From Bacteroidales bacterium (GTDB taxonomy: Bacteria; Bacteroidota; Bacteroidia; Bacteroidales; VadinHA17), in the NCBI GenBank assembly GCA_011620595.1, contig WOYX01000004.1:61800-125799 (forward strand): 64,000 nucleotides of DNA. Direction: 5' to 3'. The notes below the pieces were generated by a model, which worked only from the letters and a program-made list of their open reading frames with translations, did no database searches and was not told the DNA's origin. Positions 43,200-52,844 of this stretch are shown here, piece by piece. The stretch's first letter is position 1. Each line of letters opens with the position of its first letter. The position numbers were made by a program, and so were the translations under genes.

Positions 43200-43739
43200 T
43201 TGAAAGAGAAAAAAATAATATTGCTTTCCAACGGCCCTTTTGAAAAGGAGTTTCTGAGAAGGATCGCACTGGCAGTTGAATCTGAGTTCAGGTACCAGGT
43301 CAGTACCGAGGAGTGTCACCTGGATCTCAACCCCTACTACAATCCGGCGAGGCGGCAATATGACGGGAATAAGCTCCTGCATCATCTTTACGGATGTACC
43401 CAAAACAAATATGACCGGCTGATCTGTCTTTTCAGGATTGACCTTTACATTCCCATTCTCACTTACATCTTCGGGCAGGCTGTACTGGGTGAAAAGACTG
43501 CAATTGCTTCCATATATCGGCTAAGGAATGAGCTCTATGGCCTGAGCAAGGATGAATATCTGCTTCTCTCCAGGGCCATTAAGGAAGTGATACATGAGCT
43601 GGGTCACACATTCGGGCTTTTGCACTGCCATGTACCTTCCTGTGTCATGCGTTCAAGCACCTATGTCGAAGACATAGACCAGAAAAGCAGCAGTTTGTGC
43701 AACAGATGCAGGACACTGTTTGAGGAGGGGCAGAAATGA
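43200..43739 (+). CDS. Archaemetzincin-family zinc metalloprotease
   Basis: A 179-residue protein with the extended zinc motif HELGHTFGLLHC (about residues 137-148), followed by CVMRSSTYVEDIDQKSSSLCNRC, which supplies the family's four-cysteine structural zinc site. Archaemetzincins are intracellular aminopeptidase-like metalloproteases of unclear role. No ATG exists in frame, so the start is a TTG at 43200, 20 bases after the NtrC-type gene. Probably last in the operon; a hairpin follows at once. Confidence 0.9.
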   Translation: MKEKKIILLSNGPFEKEFLRRIALAVESEFRYQVSTEECHLDLNPYYNPARRQYDGNKLLHHLYGCTQNKYDRLICLFRIDLYIPILTYIFGQAVLGEKTAIASIYRLRNELYGLSKDEYLLLSRAIKEVIHELGHTFGLLHCHVPSCVMRSSTYVEDIDQKSSSLCNRCRTLFEEGQK

Positions 43740-43740
43740 A

Positions 43741-43774
43741 GGAGAGTGTCCTGCTGAATAATAAGACACCCTCC
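43741..43774. terminator. Hairpin between convergent genes
   Basis: GGAGAGTGTC and GACACCCTCC (one G-T wobble) form a 10-bp stem with a 14-base loop between the archaemetzincin stop and the convergent 147-residue gene. No T-run. Confidence 0.6.
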
Positions 43775-43795
43775 TGCTATTACCTTACGAGAGTT

Positions 43796-44239
43796 TTATT
43801 TCGCCTTGAAACCGAACATTATAGCCACGCAACCGCTGGCTGGAAGCTCATCCCTGATACCGAATGTTGTAACCTTGATCATTATCTTCAGCTGCTGGCT
43901 TGCCTCCAGCTTGAAATCCCAGATATTGGTAAGACCCCCCTCCCTGTTTGAAAAGAGCACCTTGCCAGTGGCATCGAGTACGGTGAATTCTATAGGTGGA
44001 AGTCCGTCAGCACCGCAGATAACGAGCCTGTAATCAAGATCAGAGTAGAAGGTCTTGTAGAGTTCAGCCTCCTCACCTTCAACCAGTACTGCGGCATGGT
44101 AGTTGCCGTCGTGAAGATAGGCACCCAACTCTTTTTTGCACAGAGACTTGGCAAATCCCTTGCACTGTGCGGCTGCTTCTCCACCCCCGATAAGGGAGAG
44201 TAATACTGCAAGAACTATTGTTTGTATAATCTGTTTCAT
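43796..44239 (-). CDS. Secreted protein of unknown function
   Basis: A 147-residue protein with a signal peptide (MKQIIQTIVLAVLLSLIGGGEAAAQ) and a mature part with Cys-x(7)-Cys near the start and beta-rich repeats such as PIEFTVLDATGKVLFSNR. No family recognised; proteins of this size with a C2-like beta fold are common in Bacteroidota envelopes. It follows the 306-residue lipoprotein gene by 6 bases, so both form one unit. Confidence 0.75.
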   Translation of the reverse strand: MKQIIQTIVLAVLLSLIGGGEAAAQCKGFAKSLCKKELGAYLHDGNYHAAVLVEGEEAELYKTFYSDLDYRLVICGADGLPPIEFTVLDATGKVLFSNREGGLTNIWDFKLEASQQLKIMIKVTTFGIRDELPASGCVAIMFGFKAK

Positions 44240-44245
44240 CGGACT

Positions 44246-45166
44246 CTATTTTACATATGCGTTTCTGATCTCTCCAACCTTCTCCTTGATAGCCGTGAAA
44301 ACCTCCGGCTTCATCTCCGACAATGCCGAGCCCGTGATCTCCGTCACTCCGGTTGCCTTGTCCAGCCGTGCCGAGGAGGGTGCCGACGAACGCTCAACCT
44401 TGTCAAAAAGGAGTTTCAATTCCCTTATGGGGCCCAGCAGTTCCTGTATGGCGCTGTTGTCATTGTAGGTCTCAAGGAGACGTATCATATCATCGACTGA
44501 CATCTTCTGATCGGCGATGGTACTCACCAGTTTATTGCCTTTGAAATTCTTCATCTCAACCATATTGGTAGAGATATATAGTCCTTCAATGAAGCCCCCG
44601 GCGATGATGGTGGCGGCAACCGCATGCTGTTCGTCATCCTCCAGGTAGGCCTGTGAGTTGAGGAAGGTTTCCGAAACAATCTCCATAATCACATCACGGT
44701 TGTTGATGTTTTGCTCCAGCCTTTCAATGGTCGTTTCATCGATTGCATCAAGTATTCCAAGCCCCGTAGCCATATTCTCGGCTGCCTCCATATAATTGAC
44801 AAGGAGTGAAGTCTCGTCATACATACTCGCAAAACTGAGATCACATACAAAAATCCCGAGGTTGAGAGCCATACTCTTGCTTGTGGTGTAGTTGGCCCTG
44901 TTCTCAACGGGATTAAGCAGAGTGGCATCAAAAGCGGCTCCTGCCTCCCTGATCAGCTGCGCCACCTCCAGAGGAGTGGGAAGAGCATTGAAAACCTTCT
45001 CTGCGGTCTTTATCTGCTCCATGGTCTGCTCATCAGCACTGACAGCTTCCGTGGTTGCCTTAGGGCTCTCTCCTTTTTTCTTTCCCTTGCATGATGTGAT
45101 GACCATACAGATTGAGAGAGCTGTCACTCCCAGAATAAGTGGCAGAATTTTAAGCTTAATGTTCAT
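44246..45166 (-). CDS. Conserved-type lipoprotein
   Basis: A 306-residue lipoprotein (lipobox MVITSCKG, Cys at about 26) with an alpha-helical mature part and no catalytic motif. Segments such as LNLGIFVCDLSFASMYDE and AVAATIIAGGFIEGLYI resemble an uncharacterised lipoprotein family common in Bacteroidota; function unknown. Divergent from the HEAT-like gene and co-directional with the secreted 147-residue protein. Confidence 0.78.
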   Translation of the reverse strand: MNIKLKILPLILGVTALSICMVITSCKGKKKGESPKATTEAVSADEQTMEQIKTAEKVFNALPTPLEVAQLIREAGAAFDATLLNPVENRANYTTSKSMALNLGIFVCDLSFASMYDETSLLVNYMEAAENMATGLGILDAIDETTIERLEQNINNRDVIMEIVSETFLNSQAYLEDDEQHAVAATIIAGGFIEGLYISTNMVEMKNFKGNKLVSTIADQKMSVDDMIRLLETYNDNSAIQELLGPIRELKLLFDKVERSSAPSSARLDKATGVTEITGSALSEMKPEVFTAIKEKVGEIRNAYVK

Positions 45167-45262
45167 AATGATCTTGGTTTTTAGAGTTCACAGGCTTACA
45201 TCCGACCAAATTACCACTTATTTTTTTATTAATCAAATGTGCCATTAAGTTATTATTACACA

Positions 45263-45270
45263 TAAATTTG
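45263..45270 (+). promoter_or_regulatory. -7 element TAAATTTG of the HEAT-like gene
   Basis: A perfect TAnnTTTG match; predicted initiation near 45274 gives a leader of about 14 bases to the ATG at 45288. Confidence 0.55.
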
Positions 45271-45287
45271 TTCAAAACTTACAATAA

Positions 45288-45803
45288 ATGATTAAGTCTG
45301 AAAAGAAACTTGCTGAGCTCAGTAAAATACTCAGTAACGCAAAGTATAACGAGATTTATGACCGGATTAGTATGCTCCGGGCAGAAGAACCTTTTGAGGG
45401 GGCGATCAACCTCCTGGCACGGTTCTATGATGAGTCGGACATGGAAGAGATAAAAAGGGTGATATCCGCATTTTTCAATGACATGAAGGAGAGATCGGGA
45501 CGCGCTGAGGTCATAAGCTCGCTTGGGGCTGTAAGGAAGCCGGAAACAAAGGCCATGCTGGCATCTTCATGCTGGCATTCCGGACTCGATTACTCGGAAT
45601 ACGCCCGACCTTTGGGTGAGGCATTCATGTCCGGTGATTACATGACCTCCCTTGAGTGCTTCACGGTACTTGAAAACTGCAGTGACACAATAAGTGCCGA
45701 CGACAAAACCGAACTCATTGATCGGCTCAGCAGGAAAATGGTACAGTATGACGCTCCCATGCACAAACTGGCTGAGGAACTTATCTCAGTGCTCAGACAG
45801 TAG
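45288..45803 (+). CDS. HEAT-repeat-like helical protein
   Basis: A 171-residue all-helical cytoplasmic protein. The pattern of paired amphipathic helices (ISSLGAVRKPETKAMLASSCW, PLGEAFMSGDYMTSLECFTVL) suggests three or four HEAT/ARM-like repeats. No catalytic motif. Monocistronic; convergent with the DHOD-like gene, 7 bases apart. Probably a protein-interaction module; partner unknown. Confidence 0.7.
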   Translation: MIKSEKKLAELSKILSNAKYNEIYDRISMLRAEEPFEGAINLLARFYDESDMEEIKRVISAFFNDMKERSGRAEVISSLGAVRKPETKAMLASSCWHSGLDYSEYARPLGEAFMSGDYMTSLECFTVLENCSDTISADDKTELIDRLSRKMVQYDAPMHKLAEELISVLRQ

Positions 45804-45810
45804 CCGTACG

Positions 45811-46788
45811 CTAAATGTAGGAGCTGTAGTGCTTCATGAACTGTGATCTCTCAAAGAGCGCCGGGTTGTCTATGTTACGGTAGTTAAGCCTCCCCCTGAA
45901 GTCGTCGATGGTCATGAACTCCTTGTCTTCCATCCACTTATGCATTGCTTCATTGATCTCGGAGATTACCCTGAAACCTCTCCTGTAGAGAGATGAGCAG
46001 ACCTGTACCGTGGTGGCTCCTGCCAGAAGATACTTGATGGCATCTTCCCCGGTGTACACTCCTGTGGATGCTGAGATGTCAATCTTGATATCCTGCGCAC
46101 TGACCATCCCCACCCAGCGGAGAACATAGCGTTGTTCAACAGGATTGGAGAGTACGGAGGCAGGAACAACCTCCATGGTGTTTATGTCAAAGTCAGGCTC
46201 ATAGAACCTGTTGAACATGACAATGCCAGAGGCACCGTGATTACGTATCTGCCAGGCAAAATTGAGAAGGTTTGAGAAGCGCAGGCCAATCTTTACCGTA
46301 ACGGGGATCTTCAGTTTTTTTGTGAGACTGTCTATGATCCTGAAGTACACATTTTCGGCATCGGTGCTCTTCTGACCTTTGTCCACAGGTATGAAGAAAA
46401 TATTCACCTCCAGGGCACTGGCACCCGCATTTTCTATCTCAACGGCAAAATCGGTCCACCCTTTTTCGGAAAAGCAGTTGATACTGGCTATCACCGGTAT
46501 CTGTACGCTCATGCGGGCATTCCTGATCAGCTCAAGATAGGTCTCAACGCTGTTGTTGCGGATATAGTACAGCAGGTAATCGTCGGCCTCGGGATATGAT
46601 CCTTCTGATGACATCGAGTGAACCTGGGAGACTATCTGTTCCTCGAACAGGGATTTAAGTACGACTGCACCGGCACCTGCTGCCTCAGCTTCCTTTATTG
46701 AATCGACCTTTGATGTGAAATTCGAACTCCCGGCAATAACAGGACTCTTCAGATCCAGTCCCAGGTAACGTGTACTGATTGTGCTCAT
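45811..46788 (-). CDS. Dihydroorotate dehydrogenase-like flavoprotein
   Basis: A 325-residue TIM-barrel protein of the DHOD/PreA class binding FMN (VIAGSSNFTSKVDSIKEAEAAGAGA, PVTVKIGLR, GASGIVMFNR, ISASTGVYTGEDAIKYLLAGATTVQV). It lacks clear identity with PyrD and is usually annotated as DHOD-like protein of unknown substrate. The ATG at 46788 is preferred; the longer frame from 46812 would overlap yggS by 23 bases. Confidence 0.85.
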   Translation of the reverse strand: MSTISTRYLGLDLKSPVIAGSSNFTSKVDSIKEAEAAGAGAVVLKSLFEEQIVSQVHSMSSEGSYPEADDYLLYYIRNNSVETYLELIRNARMSVQIPVIASINCFSEKGWTDFAVEIENAGASALEVNIFFIPVDKGQKSTDAENVYFRIIDSLTKKLKIPVTVKIGLRFSNLLNFAWQIRNHGASGIVMFNRFYEPDFDINTMEVVPASVLSNPVEQRYVLRWVGMVSAQDIKIDISASTGVYTGEDAIKYLLAGATTVQVCSSLYRRGFRVISEINEAMHKWMEDKEFMTIDDFRGRLNYRNIDNPALFERSQFMKHYSSYI

Positions 46789-46789
46789 T

Positions 46790-47464
46790 TTATCTTTTAA
46801 TTCGTTCTCCAAATATAAGTGTTCCGACCCTGATCATGGTGCTTCCCTCCTCCACGGCTACAGGCCAGTCGCCTGTCATTCCCATGGATATCTCCCTGAA
46901 GAATTCGTTCTCCCTGAAGTGTCTCTCACGCATGTTTCTGAAGATCAGTGCCAGCGTTCGGAACTCTCTTCTGACCTGTTCCATATCATCAGTAAAGGTT
47001 GCGATTCCCATGACACCGCAGATGCGCACGGCACGAAGAGAGGCTGCAACCTCTGTCCAGTTGGTGCCGTCAGCTTCCTCAACACCAAAACCCTGCTTGG
47101 TCTTTTCGGAGGCTATATGAAACTGCAGCAGGCAATCGATCTGTTGATCCTGTCTGACAGCTTCGTCATCAATCCTTGCAAGCAGCCTCAGCGAATCCAC
47201 TGACTCTATCACGGAGGCCGCGGCTACCGCCTGCCTGACCTTGTTTGACTGCAGGTGGCCTATAAGATGCCACTTGACATCAGGAGGCAGCAGATCCTTC
47301 TTGGCTGACAGCTCCTGCACCCTGTTTTCACCGAGGAGCCTCACTCCGGCATTGTATGCCTCCAACGCCTCCTCCGCACTGCGGGTTTTGGTTACCGCAA
47401 CGACCTTCACCTCCGGGGGAAGCTCCCTCAGCAGGTTTTCAATATTCGTTGCAATCTTTCCCAT
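46790..47464 (-). CDS. PLP homeostasis protein YggS/PLPBP
   Basis: A 224-residue single-domain barrel that binds pyridoxal 5'-phosphate and controls its free level. Seen: VVAVTKTRSAEEALEAY with the Schiff-base Lys (near 26), GENRVQEL, WHLIGHLQSNKVR, and late FREISMGMTGDWPVAVEEGSTMIRVGTLIFG. Placed in the serine operon, where SerC is PLP-dependent; the link is contextual. Confidence 0.94.
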   Translation of the reverse strand: MGKIATNIENLLRELPPEVKVVAVTKTRSAEEALEAYNAGVRLLGENRVQELSAKKDLLPPDVKWHLIGHLQSNKVRQAVAAASVIESVDSLRLLARIDDEAVRQDQQIDCLLQFHIASEKTKQGFGVEEADGTNWTEVAASLRAVRICGVMGIATFTDDMEQVRREFRTLALIFRNMRERHFRENEFFREISMGMTGDWPVAVEEGSTMIRVGTLIFGERIKR

Positions 47465-47481
47465 GGTACCGGAGTACTCTG

Positions 47482-48732
47482 TCAGTCAAGTTTATGAATT
47501 ACCAGTCCGCTCCTCAGCTTGGGTTCGAACCAGGTTGTCTTTGGGGGCATGATATTGCCGGTGTCGGCGATGGTTATCAACTGCTGCATTGATACCGGAA
47601 AGAGGGCAAACGCAACCTTCATCTCACCGCTGTCAACCCTGCGCTTCAGTTCACCCAGGCCTCTGATCCCGCCGACAAAATCAATGCGTTTCGATCTTCT
47701 GAGATCCTGTATGTCCAGCAGCGGAACCAGCACCTTCTCTGTGAGAATGGTTACGTCAAGCACGCCTATGGGGTCACTGTCGTCATAGGTACCCTTCAGG
47801 GCAGTGAGGCTGTACCACTGTCCGTCAAGGTACATGCCGAAGTTATGCAGCTTGCCGGGGTGGTAAGTTTTGGCACCCTTTGCGGTTACGGTAAACGACT
47901 CCTTCAGCCTCTCCAGGAACTGTTCCGGAGTCATGCCATTAAGGTCCTTCACAACCCTGTTGTAATCAAGGATATTGAGCTGGTCATCCGGAAAGTGCAC
48001 AGCAAGAAAGAAGTTGTACTCCTCATCACCTCGGTGTAACGGATTCCTCTCCCTCTTCTCCTTGCCGACCAGGGCAGCAGCAGCCGTGCGGTGATGTCCG
48101 TCAGCTACATACATAAAGGGCACCTCCTTGGCAAAGATCATCTCAATTGTGTCATTTACAGTCTTGTCCCGCACAACCCAGAAGTGATGGCCTATACCGT
48201 CCTCAGCCACAAAATCGTATTCCGGCTTCTCCTTACTGACAATCCGTTCCACAATCCTGTCGAGCTTCCTGACAGCAGGATATGCCAGGAGCACAGGCTC
48301 AATGTTGGCATTACTGGATCGCACGTGGACCATACGGTCCTCCTCCTTATCAGGCCTTGTCAGCTCATGCTTTTTAATAACACCTGAGAGATAGTCATCG
48401 ACTGATGCAGCACCCACGATGCCATACTGCGTGCGTCCCTTCATTGTCTGGGCATAGATGTAAAAATGGGGCGATTCATCCTGCACAAGCCACCCTCTCT
48501 CCTGCCAGGCAGTGAAGTTTTCAAAAGCCTTCCGGTAGACCTCCTCCGAATGCACGTCAGTGCCTTCAGGCAGGTCTATCTCTGACCTGGTGATGTGAAG
48601 AAGAGATTTCTCCTTGCCCTCAGCCATGATGGCAGCCTCTGCCGAATTCATGACATCATATGGAAGGCAGGCGATCTCCGCTGCCATGCTCGCCGGCGGA
48701 CGCAGTCCCCGGAACGGTTTAACAACAGCCAT
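47482..48732 (-). CDS. DUF1015-family protein
   Basis: A 416-residue protein of the DUF1015 family (PFRGLRPP, CLPYDVM near the start; MYVADGHHRTAAAALV near the middle; FPDDQLNILDYNRVV). The GHHRTAA segment is reminiscent of ParB/Srx-type nucleotide-binding proteins with kinase activity; family relatives next to serA/serC suggest a link to serine metabolism. In this operon it follows serA by 20 bases. Biochemical activity is not established from the sequence. Confidence 0.88.
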   Translation of the reverse strand: MAVVKPFRGLRPPASMAAEIACLPYDVMNSAEAAIMAEGKEKSLLHITRSEIDLPEGTDVHSEEVYRKAFENFTAWQERGWLVQDESPHFYIYAQTMKGRTQYGIVGAASVDDYLSGVIKKHELTRPDKEEDRMVHVRSSNANIEPVLLAYPAVRKLDRIVERIVSKEKPEYDFVAEDGIGHHFWVVRDKTVNDTIEMIFAKEVPFMYVADGHHRTAAAALVGKEKRERNPLHRGDEEYNFFLAVHFPDDQLNILDYNRVVKDLNGMTPEQFLERLKESFTVTAKGAKTYHPGKLHNFGMYLDGQWYSLTALKGTYDDSDPIGVLDVTILTEKVLVPLLDIQDLRRSKRIDFVGGIRGLGELKRRVDSGEMKVAFALFPVSMQQLITIADTGNIMPPKTTWFEPKLRSGLVIHKLD

Positions 48733-48752
48733 ATCTTAAAATTAACAAATTC

Positions 48753-49679
48753 CTATTTTTGTTTGTTCACTCTGAAGGTTTCGTCACCTGTAGCAAAGAA
48801 AGCTACTATCTGTCTTGCTGCTGCCACACCGGCGTTGATATTTGCCTCTTCCGTCTGTGCCCCCATCTTCTTCGGGGTGAAGAAATAGCGTCCGGCAAAC
48901 TTCTCAGCGAAGAGAGAAGCATTGTCAGGTGCCACATCGGAGAGATACCTTATGTCACTCCTCTTCTCCATCATCGCTATGAGTTCAGCCTCATTGATGA
49001 CCTCCTTGCGGGCAGTATTCACCAGCACGCCTCCGGACGGCATGAGTGAGATCAGTTTTTTGCCTATCGATCCCCTGGTCTTATCATTGGCCGGTATGTG
49101 AAGTGAGACGTACTGACATGTGGAATAAAGCTCCTCAACAGTATCAACGGGAGTAACACCTGCTTCACGCATTGTCTTCTGACCTACAAACGGATCGTAT
49201 GCGTATGTTTCCATGCCAAAACCTGATGCTATGCGGGCCATGCACCTGCCCACATTCCCGAAGGCATGAAGTCCGAGTCTCTTGCCCATGAGCTCTGAAC
49301 CCGTCTTGCCGTCAAAGCCTCCACGTGCAGAGTAGAGCATCATGCCGAAAGCCAGTTCTGCAACAGCGTTGGAGTTCTGGCCAGGGGTGTTCATGGCCAC
49401 GACACCGGAAGCAGTGCATCCGTTAAGGTCGAGATTATCGTATCCTGCACCTGCTCTTACCACTATCTTCAGTTTTGGGGCAGCAGCCAGAAGAGCGGCA
49501 TCCACAATGTCAGAACGGACAATCAGCGCATCGGCATCGGCGACTGCAGCGTGCAACTCCTCCGGGGTCCTGTATTTCTCAAGTAGAGCAAGGGTGTGTC
49601 CGCCCTTCTCAGCCACGTCACGTATCTGCGAAATGGCCAGGGGGGCAAAGGGTTTTTCAGTGGCTACCAGTATTTTCAT
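48753..49679 (-). CDS. serA: D-3-phosphoglycerate dehydrogenase
   Basis: First committed step of serine synthesis: oxidises 3-phosphoglycerate with NAD+. The 308-residue short form lacks the ACT regulatory domain. Seen: VVRAGAGYDNLD, Rossmann motif GLHAFGNVGRCMARIASGFG (about 134-153), catalytic Arg in VNTARKEVIN. The usual catalytic His region near the end is altered in appearance (FFTPKKMGAQTEEANINAG, where TPHIGAST is usual), as in Bacteroidota homologues with a Lys-Met pair. Downstream of serC by 11 bases. Confidence 0.92.
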   Translation of the reverse strand: MKILVATEKPFAPLAISQIRDVAEKGGHTLALLEKYRTPEELHAAVADADALIVRSDIVDAALLAAAPKLKIVVRAGAGYDNLDLNGCTASGVVAMNTPGQNSNAVAELAFGMMLYSARGGFDGKTGSELMGKRLGLHAFGNVGRCMARIASGFGMETYAYDPFVGQKTMREAGVTPVDTVEELYSTCQYVSLHIPANDKTRGSIGKKLISLMPSGGVLVNTARKEVINEAELIAMMEKRSDIRYLSDVAPDNASLFAEKFAGRYFFTPKKMGAQTEEANINAGVAAARQIVAFFATGDETFRVNKQK

Positions 49680-49690
49680 GATGCTACGGT

Positions 49691-50761
49691 TTAGTATTTG
49701 TTTTCAAACTCCTTCATACAGTCAACCAGGGCTATCACACTCTCAATAGGCAGCGCATTGTAGAGTGAGGCGCGGAAACCGCCGACAGACCGGTGACCTG
49801 TAATACCTATCATACCTTTTGACTTGGCAAAGTCGGCAAAATCTTTCTCCAGCCCGGTGTAGCTGTCTGACATTACAAAACATGCATTCATCAGCGACCT
49901 GTCATTATGGTCGGGAACGGTAGCCCTGAAGAGCTTGTTGCGTTCTATCTCGTCATATAGCAGGGCAGCCTTCTCCCTGTTGATTCTGTGCATCGCACTG
50001 AGCCCACCCTTCTGTTTCAGCCACTCAAGGGTCTTAAGGGCTGCAAAGACAATCATTACCGGTGGAGTGTTGAACATCGATTCTTTTTCAATGTGGGTCT
50101 TGTAATTGAGCATCGTGGGAATCTGGCGGGTTACTTTACCCAGCACTGAATCTTTAATGATGACAATGGTGACCCCTGCCGGAGCAAGGTTCTTCTGCGC
50201 ACCGCCGTAGATGACAGAGTATTTTGAGACGTCAACAGGGCGGCTGAAGATATCAGACGACATGTCAGCCACCAGGGGTACTGAGACATCAGGGTCTTCC
50301 TTCATCTCAGTGCCGTAAATGGTGTTGTTGGTTGTGATATGAAAATAGTCGGCGTCAGAAGGAACCGTGTAGCCTTTGGGTATGTAGTTGAAATTTTTGT
50401 CTTTCGATGAAGCAACCTCGACAGCCTCCCCGAAGAGCCGTGCCTCCCTGAGTGCCTTGCCGGCCCACTCGCCGGTGTTCAGGTAGGCAGATTTCTTCTC
50501 CATGAGGTTCATTGGCAGCATTGCAAACTGCAGGCTTGCCCCTCCTCCGAGGAATATGACGGAGTAACCCTCAGGAACATCCAGCAGTTCCTTCACGTGA
50601 TTCACCACGCTGTCCATCACTGCCACAAATTCCTTGCTCCGATGGGAGACCTCCATTATTGAGAGGCCGGTGCCTGCAAAATCCCTGATCGCTTCAATCA
50701 CCTTCTCATTTGTATACTGAGGCATGATTGAAGGGCCTGCGTAAAAGTTGTGTATTTTCAT
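49691..50761 (-). CDS. serC: Phosphoserine aminotransferase
   Basis: Transaminates 3-phosphohydroxypyruvate with glutamate. The 356-residue class V aminotransferase starts at the conserved [14 protein letters not shown], which decides the ATG at 50761 over the longer open frame to 50824. The PLP lysine is in [12 protein letters not shown] (about 197-203), with [14 protein letters not shown] and [15 protein letters not shown] as further signatures. First gene of serC-serA-DUF1015-yggS-DHOD-like. Confidence 0.96.
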   Translation of the reverse strand: MKIHNFYAGPSIMPQYTNEKVIEAIRDFAGTGLSIMEVSHRSKEFVAVMDSVVNHVKELLDVPEGYSVIFLGGGASLQFAMLPMNLMEKKSAYLNTGEWAGKALREARLFGEAVEVASSKDKNFNYIPKGYTVPSDADYFHITTNNTIYGTEMKEDPDVSVPLVADMSSDIFSRPVDVSKYSVIYGGAQKNLAPAGVTIVIIKDSVLGKVTRQIPTMLNYKTHIEKESMFNTPPVMIVFAALKTLEWLKQKGGLSAMHRINREKAALLYDEIERNKLFRATVPDHNDRSLMNACFVMSDSYTGLEKDFADFAKSKGMIGITGHRSVGGFRASLYNALPIESVIALVDCMKEFENKY

Positions 50762-50846
50762 TTCTGTAAAGTTTATATTGTTAATCTGTTTATTCCATTC
50801 TGAAATGGTCCGTTCCCGGGTCACATCATCCGGGCATCTTTCCGTG

Positions 50847-51563
50847 TCACAGCGCCACCAGCTTTCCGTCGCGCAAAACCGGTATCTTCTCCGTCACATC
50901 AAATGTATGACAAAATTCAAGACAGTCATCCAGCCCCTTATCCCTGAGCCTTGATCTCTGTGCTGCCTTACCGATGTATCCCATAAGATCGTCTTTGGCG
51001 ATATTCCACAGGTCAGTCGCAGCATGCACCGAATCACAGATGGTGGCAAACCTGCCTCCCTTCAGCAGCCTCTCGGCAATGGCTCCTGCGCAGAGCGTAT
51101 CCTCGAGGTTGAAACGGTTCTTCCACCCGGCGCAGACGATGACCACCTTTCTATCCTGCATCTCCAGCCAGTTGCAGAGTGCTGAGAAGTTGAGGTATGA
51201 TCCTATCACCACCTGATGACACTCTGAGGCCCTGTTCATTATCCCCGTGCCGTTGGTGGTGCTGTAAACCACGCTCCTTCCCATCACTTTCTCAGTGGTG
51301 AAGTTGAATGGCGAATTACCGAAGTCGGCAAAACTGAGCACAAAGCCGTCACGCTCGGCTGCAAGGAGATGCCCCTTTCCTTTCATCTCCCGCGCCTCCT
51401 CCACCGTTGATACCGGAATGATCTCCCTGGCGCCGTTGGCAAATGCATTGCATATTGAACTTGTAGCACGCAGTACATCAACAACCACTATTATGGCCTC
51501 GAGGTCTTCGTGCGCACTGAAGATCGCAGGGGTAAAGCATATTTCAAGCCACTTCTGTGTCAT
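50847..51563 (-). CDS. 2-phosphosulfolactate phosphatase (ComB family)
   Basis: A 238-residue ComB-family acid phosphatase: [20 protein letters not shown] (about 26-45), [22 protein letters not shown] and [20 protein letters not shown]. In coenzyme M producers ComB makes sulfolactate; many bacteria without coenzyme M carry homologues of unknown substrate. Co-directional between gcvT (22-base gap) and serC (85-base gap). Confidence 0.88.
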   Translation of the reverse strand: MTQKWLEICFTPAIFSAHEDLEAIIVVVDVLRATSSICNAFANGAREIIPVSTVEEAREMKGKGHLLAAERDGFVLSFADFGNSPFNFTTEKVMGRSVVYSTTNGTGIMNRASECHQVVIGSYLNFSALCNWLEMQDRKVVIVCAGWKNRFNLEDTLCAGAIAERLLKGGRFATICDSVHAATDLWNIAKDDLMGYIGKAAQRSRLRDKGLDDCLEFCHTFDVTEKIPVLRDGKLVAL

Positions 51564-51585
51564 TTTCGGATGAGAGCAACGGATA

Positions 51586-52698
51586 TTAATGCTTCTTGTA
51601 AAAGGGCAGGGATGTGACCCTGGCCTTCAGGTCTTTTCCCCTTATACGGATAAATATCTCACTGTCTGTTTTCCAGAAGTTGCGTTTCAGGTATGCCATC
51701 CCTATACCCTGTTTGAGCATGGGTGACATCGTCCCTGAGGTGACCTCTCCAATATTGTTTCCTTCAGCGTCCACAACCTCATAATGCTGTCTGGGTATAC
51801 CCTTGTCGACCATCACAAAACCTTTCAGGCGCCGTTCTGTTCCCTCCTCCTTCTGTCTGAGCAGCAGTTCCCTGTCGATAAAGTCCTTGCCGGGCACGAA
51901 TTTCGTGATCCAGCCCAAACCTGCTTCGATGGGTGAAGTGGTATCATCGATATCATTGCCGTAGAGACAGAAGCCCATCTCAAGGCGCAGGGTATCCCTG
52001 GCACCCAGGCCCACCGGCCTGATGCCATACTCCTCTCCCGCTTTGAAGACCGCCTCCCAGAGTCGGGGGGCATCCTCATTCCTGACGTAGATCTCACATC
52101 CGCCTGCGCCTGTATATCCTGTGGTTGACAAGATCACCTTTTCAATCCCGGCAAACGTCAGCACCTTGAAGGTATAGTACTCCATATCCGTCACCGGCTC
52201 ATCAGTCAGCTTCTGCATTGCCTGAAGGGCCAGCGGACCCTGTACCGCCAGCTGGGCAGTACCTTCGGAAGCATTGTGCATATCCTTGCCCGGACCTGCT
52301 ACGATACCGAAGCGACCGGCGTGACTGACACACCACTCCCAGTCTTTCTCAATGTTTGCCGCATTGACCACGAGAAGATACTTCTCCGCACTGAAACGAT
52401 AAATGAGCAGATCATCAACTATCCCTCCCCTGCCGTTTGGGAAACAGGTATACTGCACCTTTCCGTCAGTCAGCGCCGACACGTCATTGGTGGTGATATA
52501 CTGCAGGAAATCAAGTGCCCGGGGTCCGTTTACCCAGAACTCACCCATGTGTGAGACATCGAAGACACCAACCTTCTCCCGAACTGTTATATGCTCCTCG
52601 TTTATTCCCGCGTACTCAACAGGCATATTATAACCGGCAAAAGGTATGATCCTGGCACCAAGAGCCTCATGGAACTTAAGAAACGGAGTATTTTTCAT
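51586..52698 (-). CDS. gcvT: Glycine cleavage system T protein
   Basis: Aminomethyltransferase that takes the aminomethyl group from lipoylated H protein and makes methylenetetrahydrofolate. The 370-residue protein shows [11 protein letters not shown] (about 44-54), [18 protein letters not shown] with the catalytic Asp, [33 protein letters not shown] and [11 protein letters not shown]. gcvH and gcvP are not in the window; the GcvH-like domain at 38 kb is not a plausible partner because it lacks the lipoyl lysine. Confidence 0.97.
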   Translation of the reverse strand: MKNTPFLKFHEALGARIIPFAGYNMPVEYAGINEEHITVREKVGVFDVSHMGEFWVNGPRALDFLQYITTNDVSALTDGKVQYTCFPNGRGGIVDDLLIYRFSAEKYLLVVNAANIEKDWEWCVSHAGRFGIVAGPGKDMHNASEGTAQLAVQGPLALQAMQKLTDEPVTDMEYYTFKVLTFAGIEKVILSTTGYTGAGGCEIYVRNEDAPRLWEAVFKAGEEYGIRPVGLGARDTLRLEMGFCLYGNDIDDTTSPIEAGLGWITKFVPGKDFIDRELLLRQKEEGTERRLKGFVMVDKGIPRQHYEVVDAEGNNIGEVTSGTMSPMLKQGIGMAYLKRNFWKTDSEIFIRIRGKDLKARVTSLPFYKKH

Positions 52699-52818
52699 TA
52701 TAAAACTTTTAGTATCAAAAGCAAAAGTATCATTTTTAACAAGAATAATTGATGCGATAAATCATGTTTGGCCGGGCTCTTTCAGGGACTCCCGTGAGGC
52801 TGAAGATTACATTATTTC

Positions 52819-52826
52819 TATATTTG
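52819..52826 (+). promoter_or_regulatory. -7 element TATATTTG of the Hpt-STAS pair
   Basis: A perfect TAnnTTTG match 19 bases before the ATG at 52845; it excludes the upstream ATG at 52764 as the translation start. Confidence 0.6.
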
Positions 52827-52844
52827 TATCCGGAACCAAAGTTC

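Noticed and set aside
43736-43951. 71-residue plus-strand frame overlapping the archaemetzincin stop
   Set aside because: It runs antisense through the secreted 147-residue gene and across the terminator hairpin; no family features.
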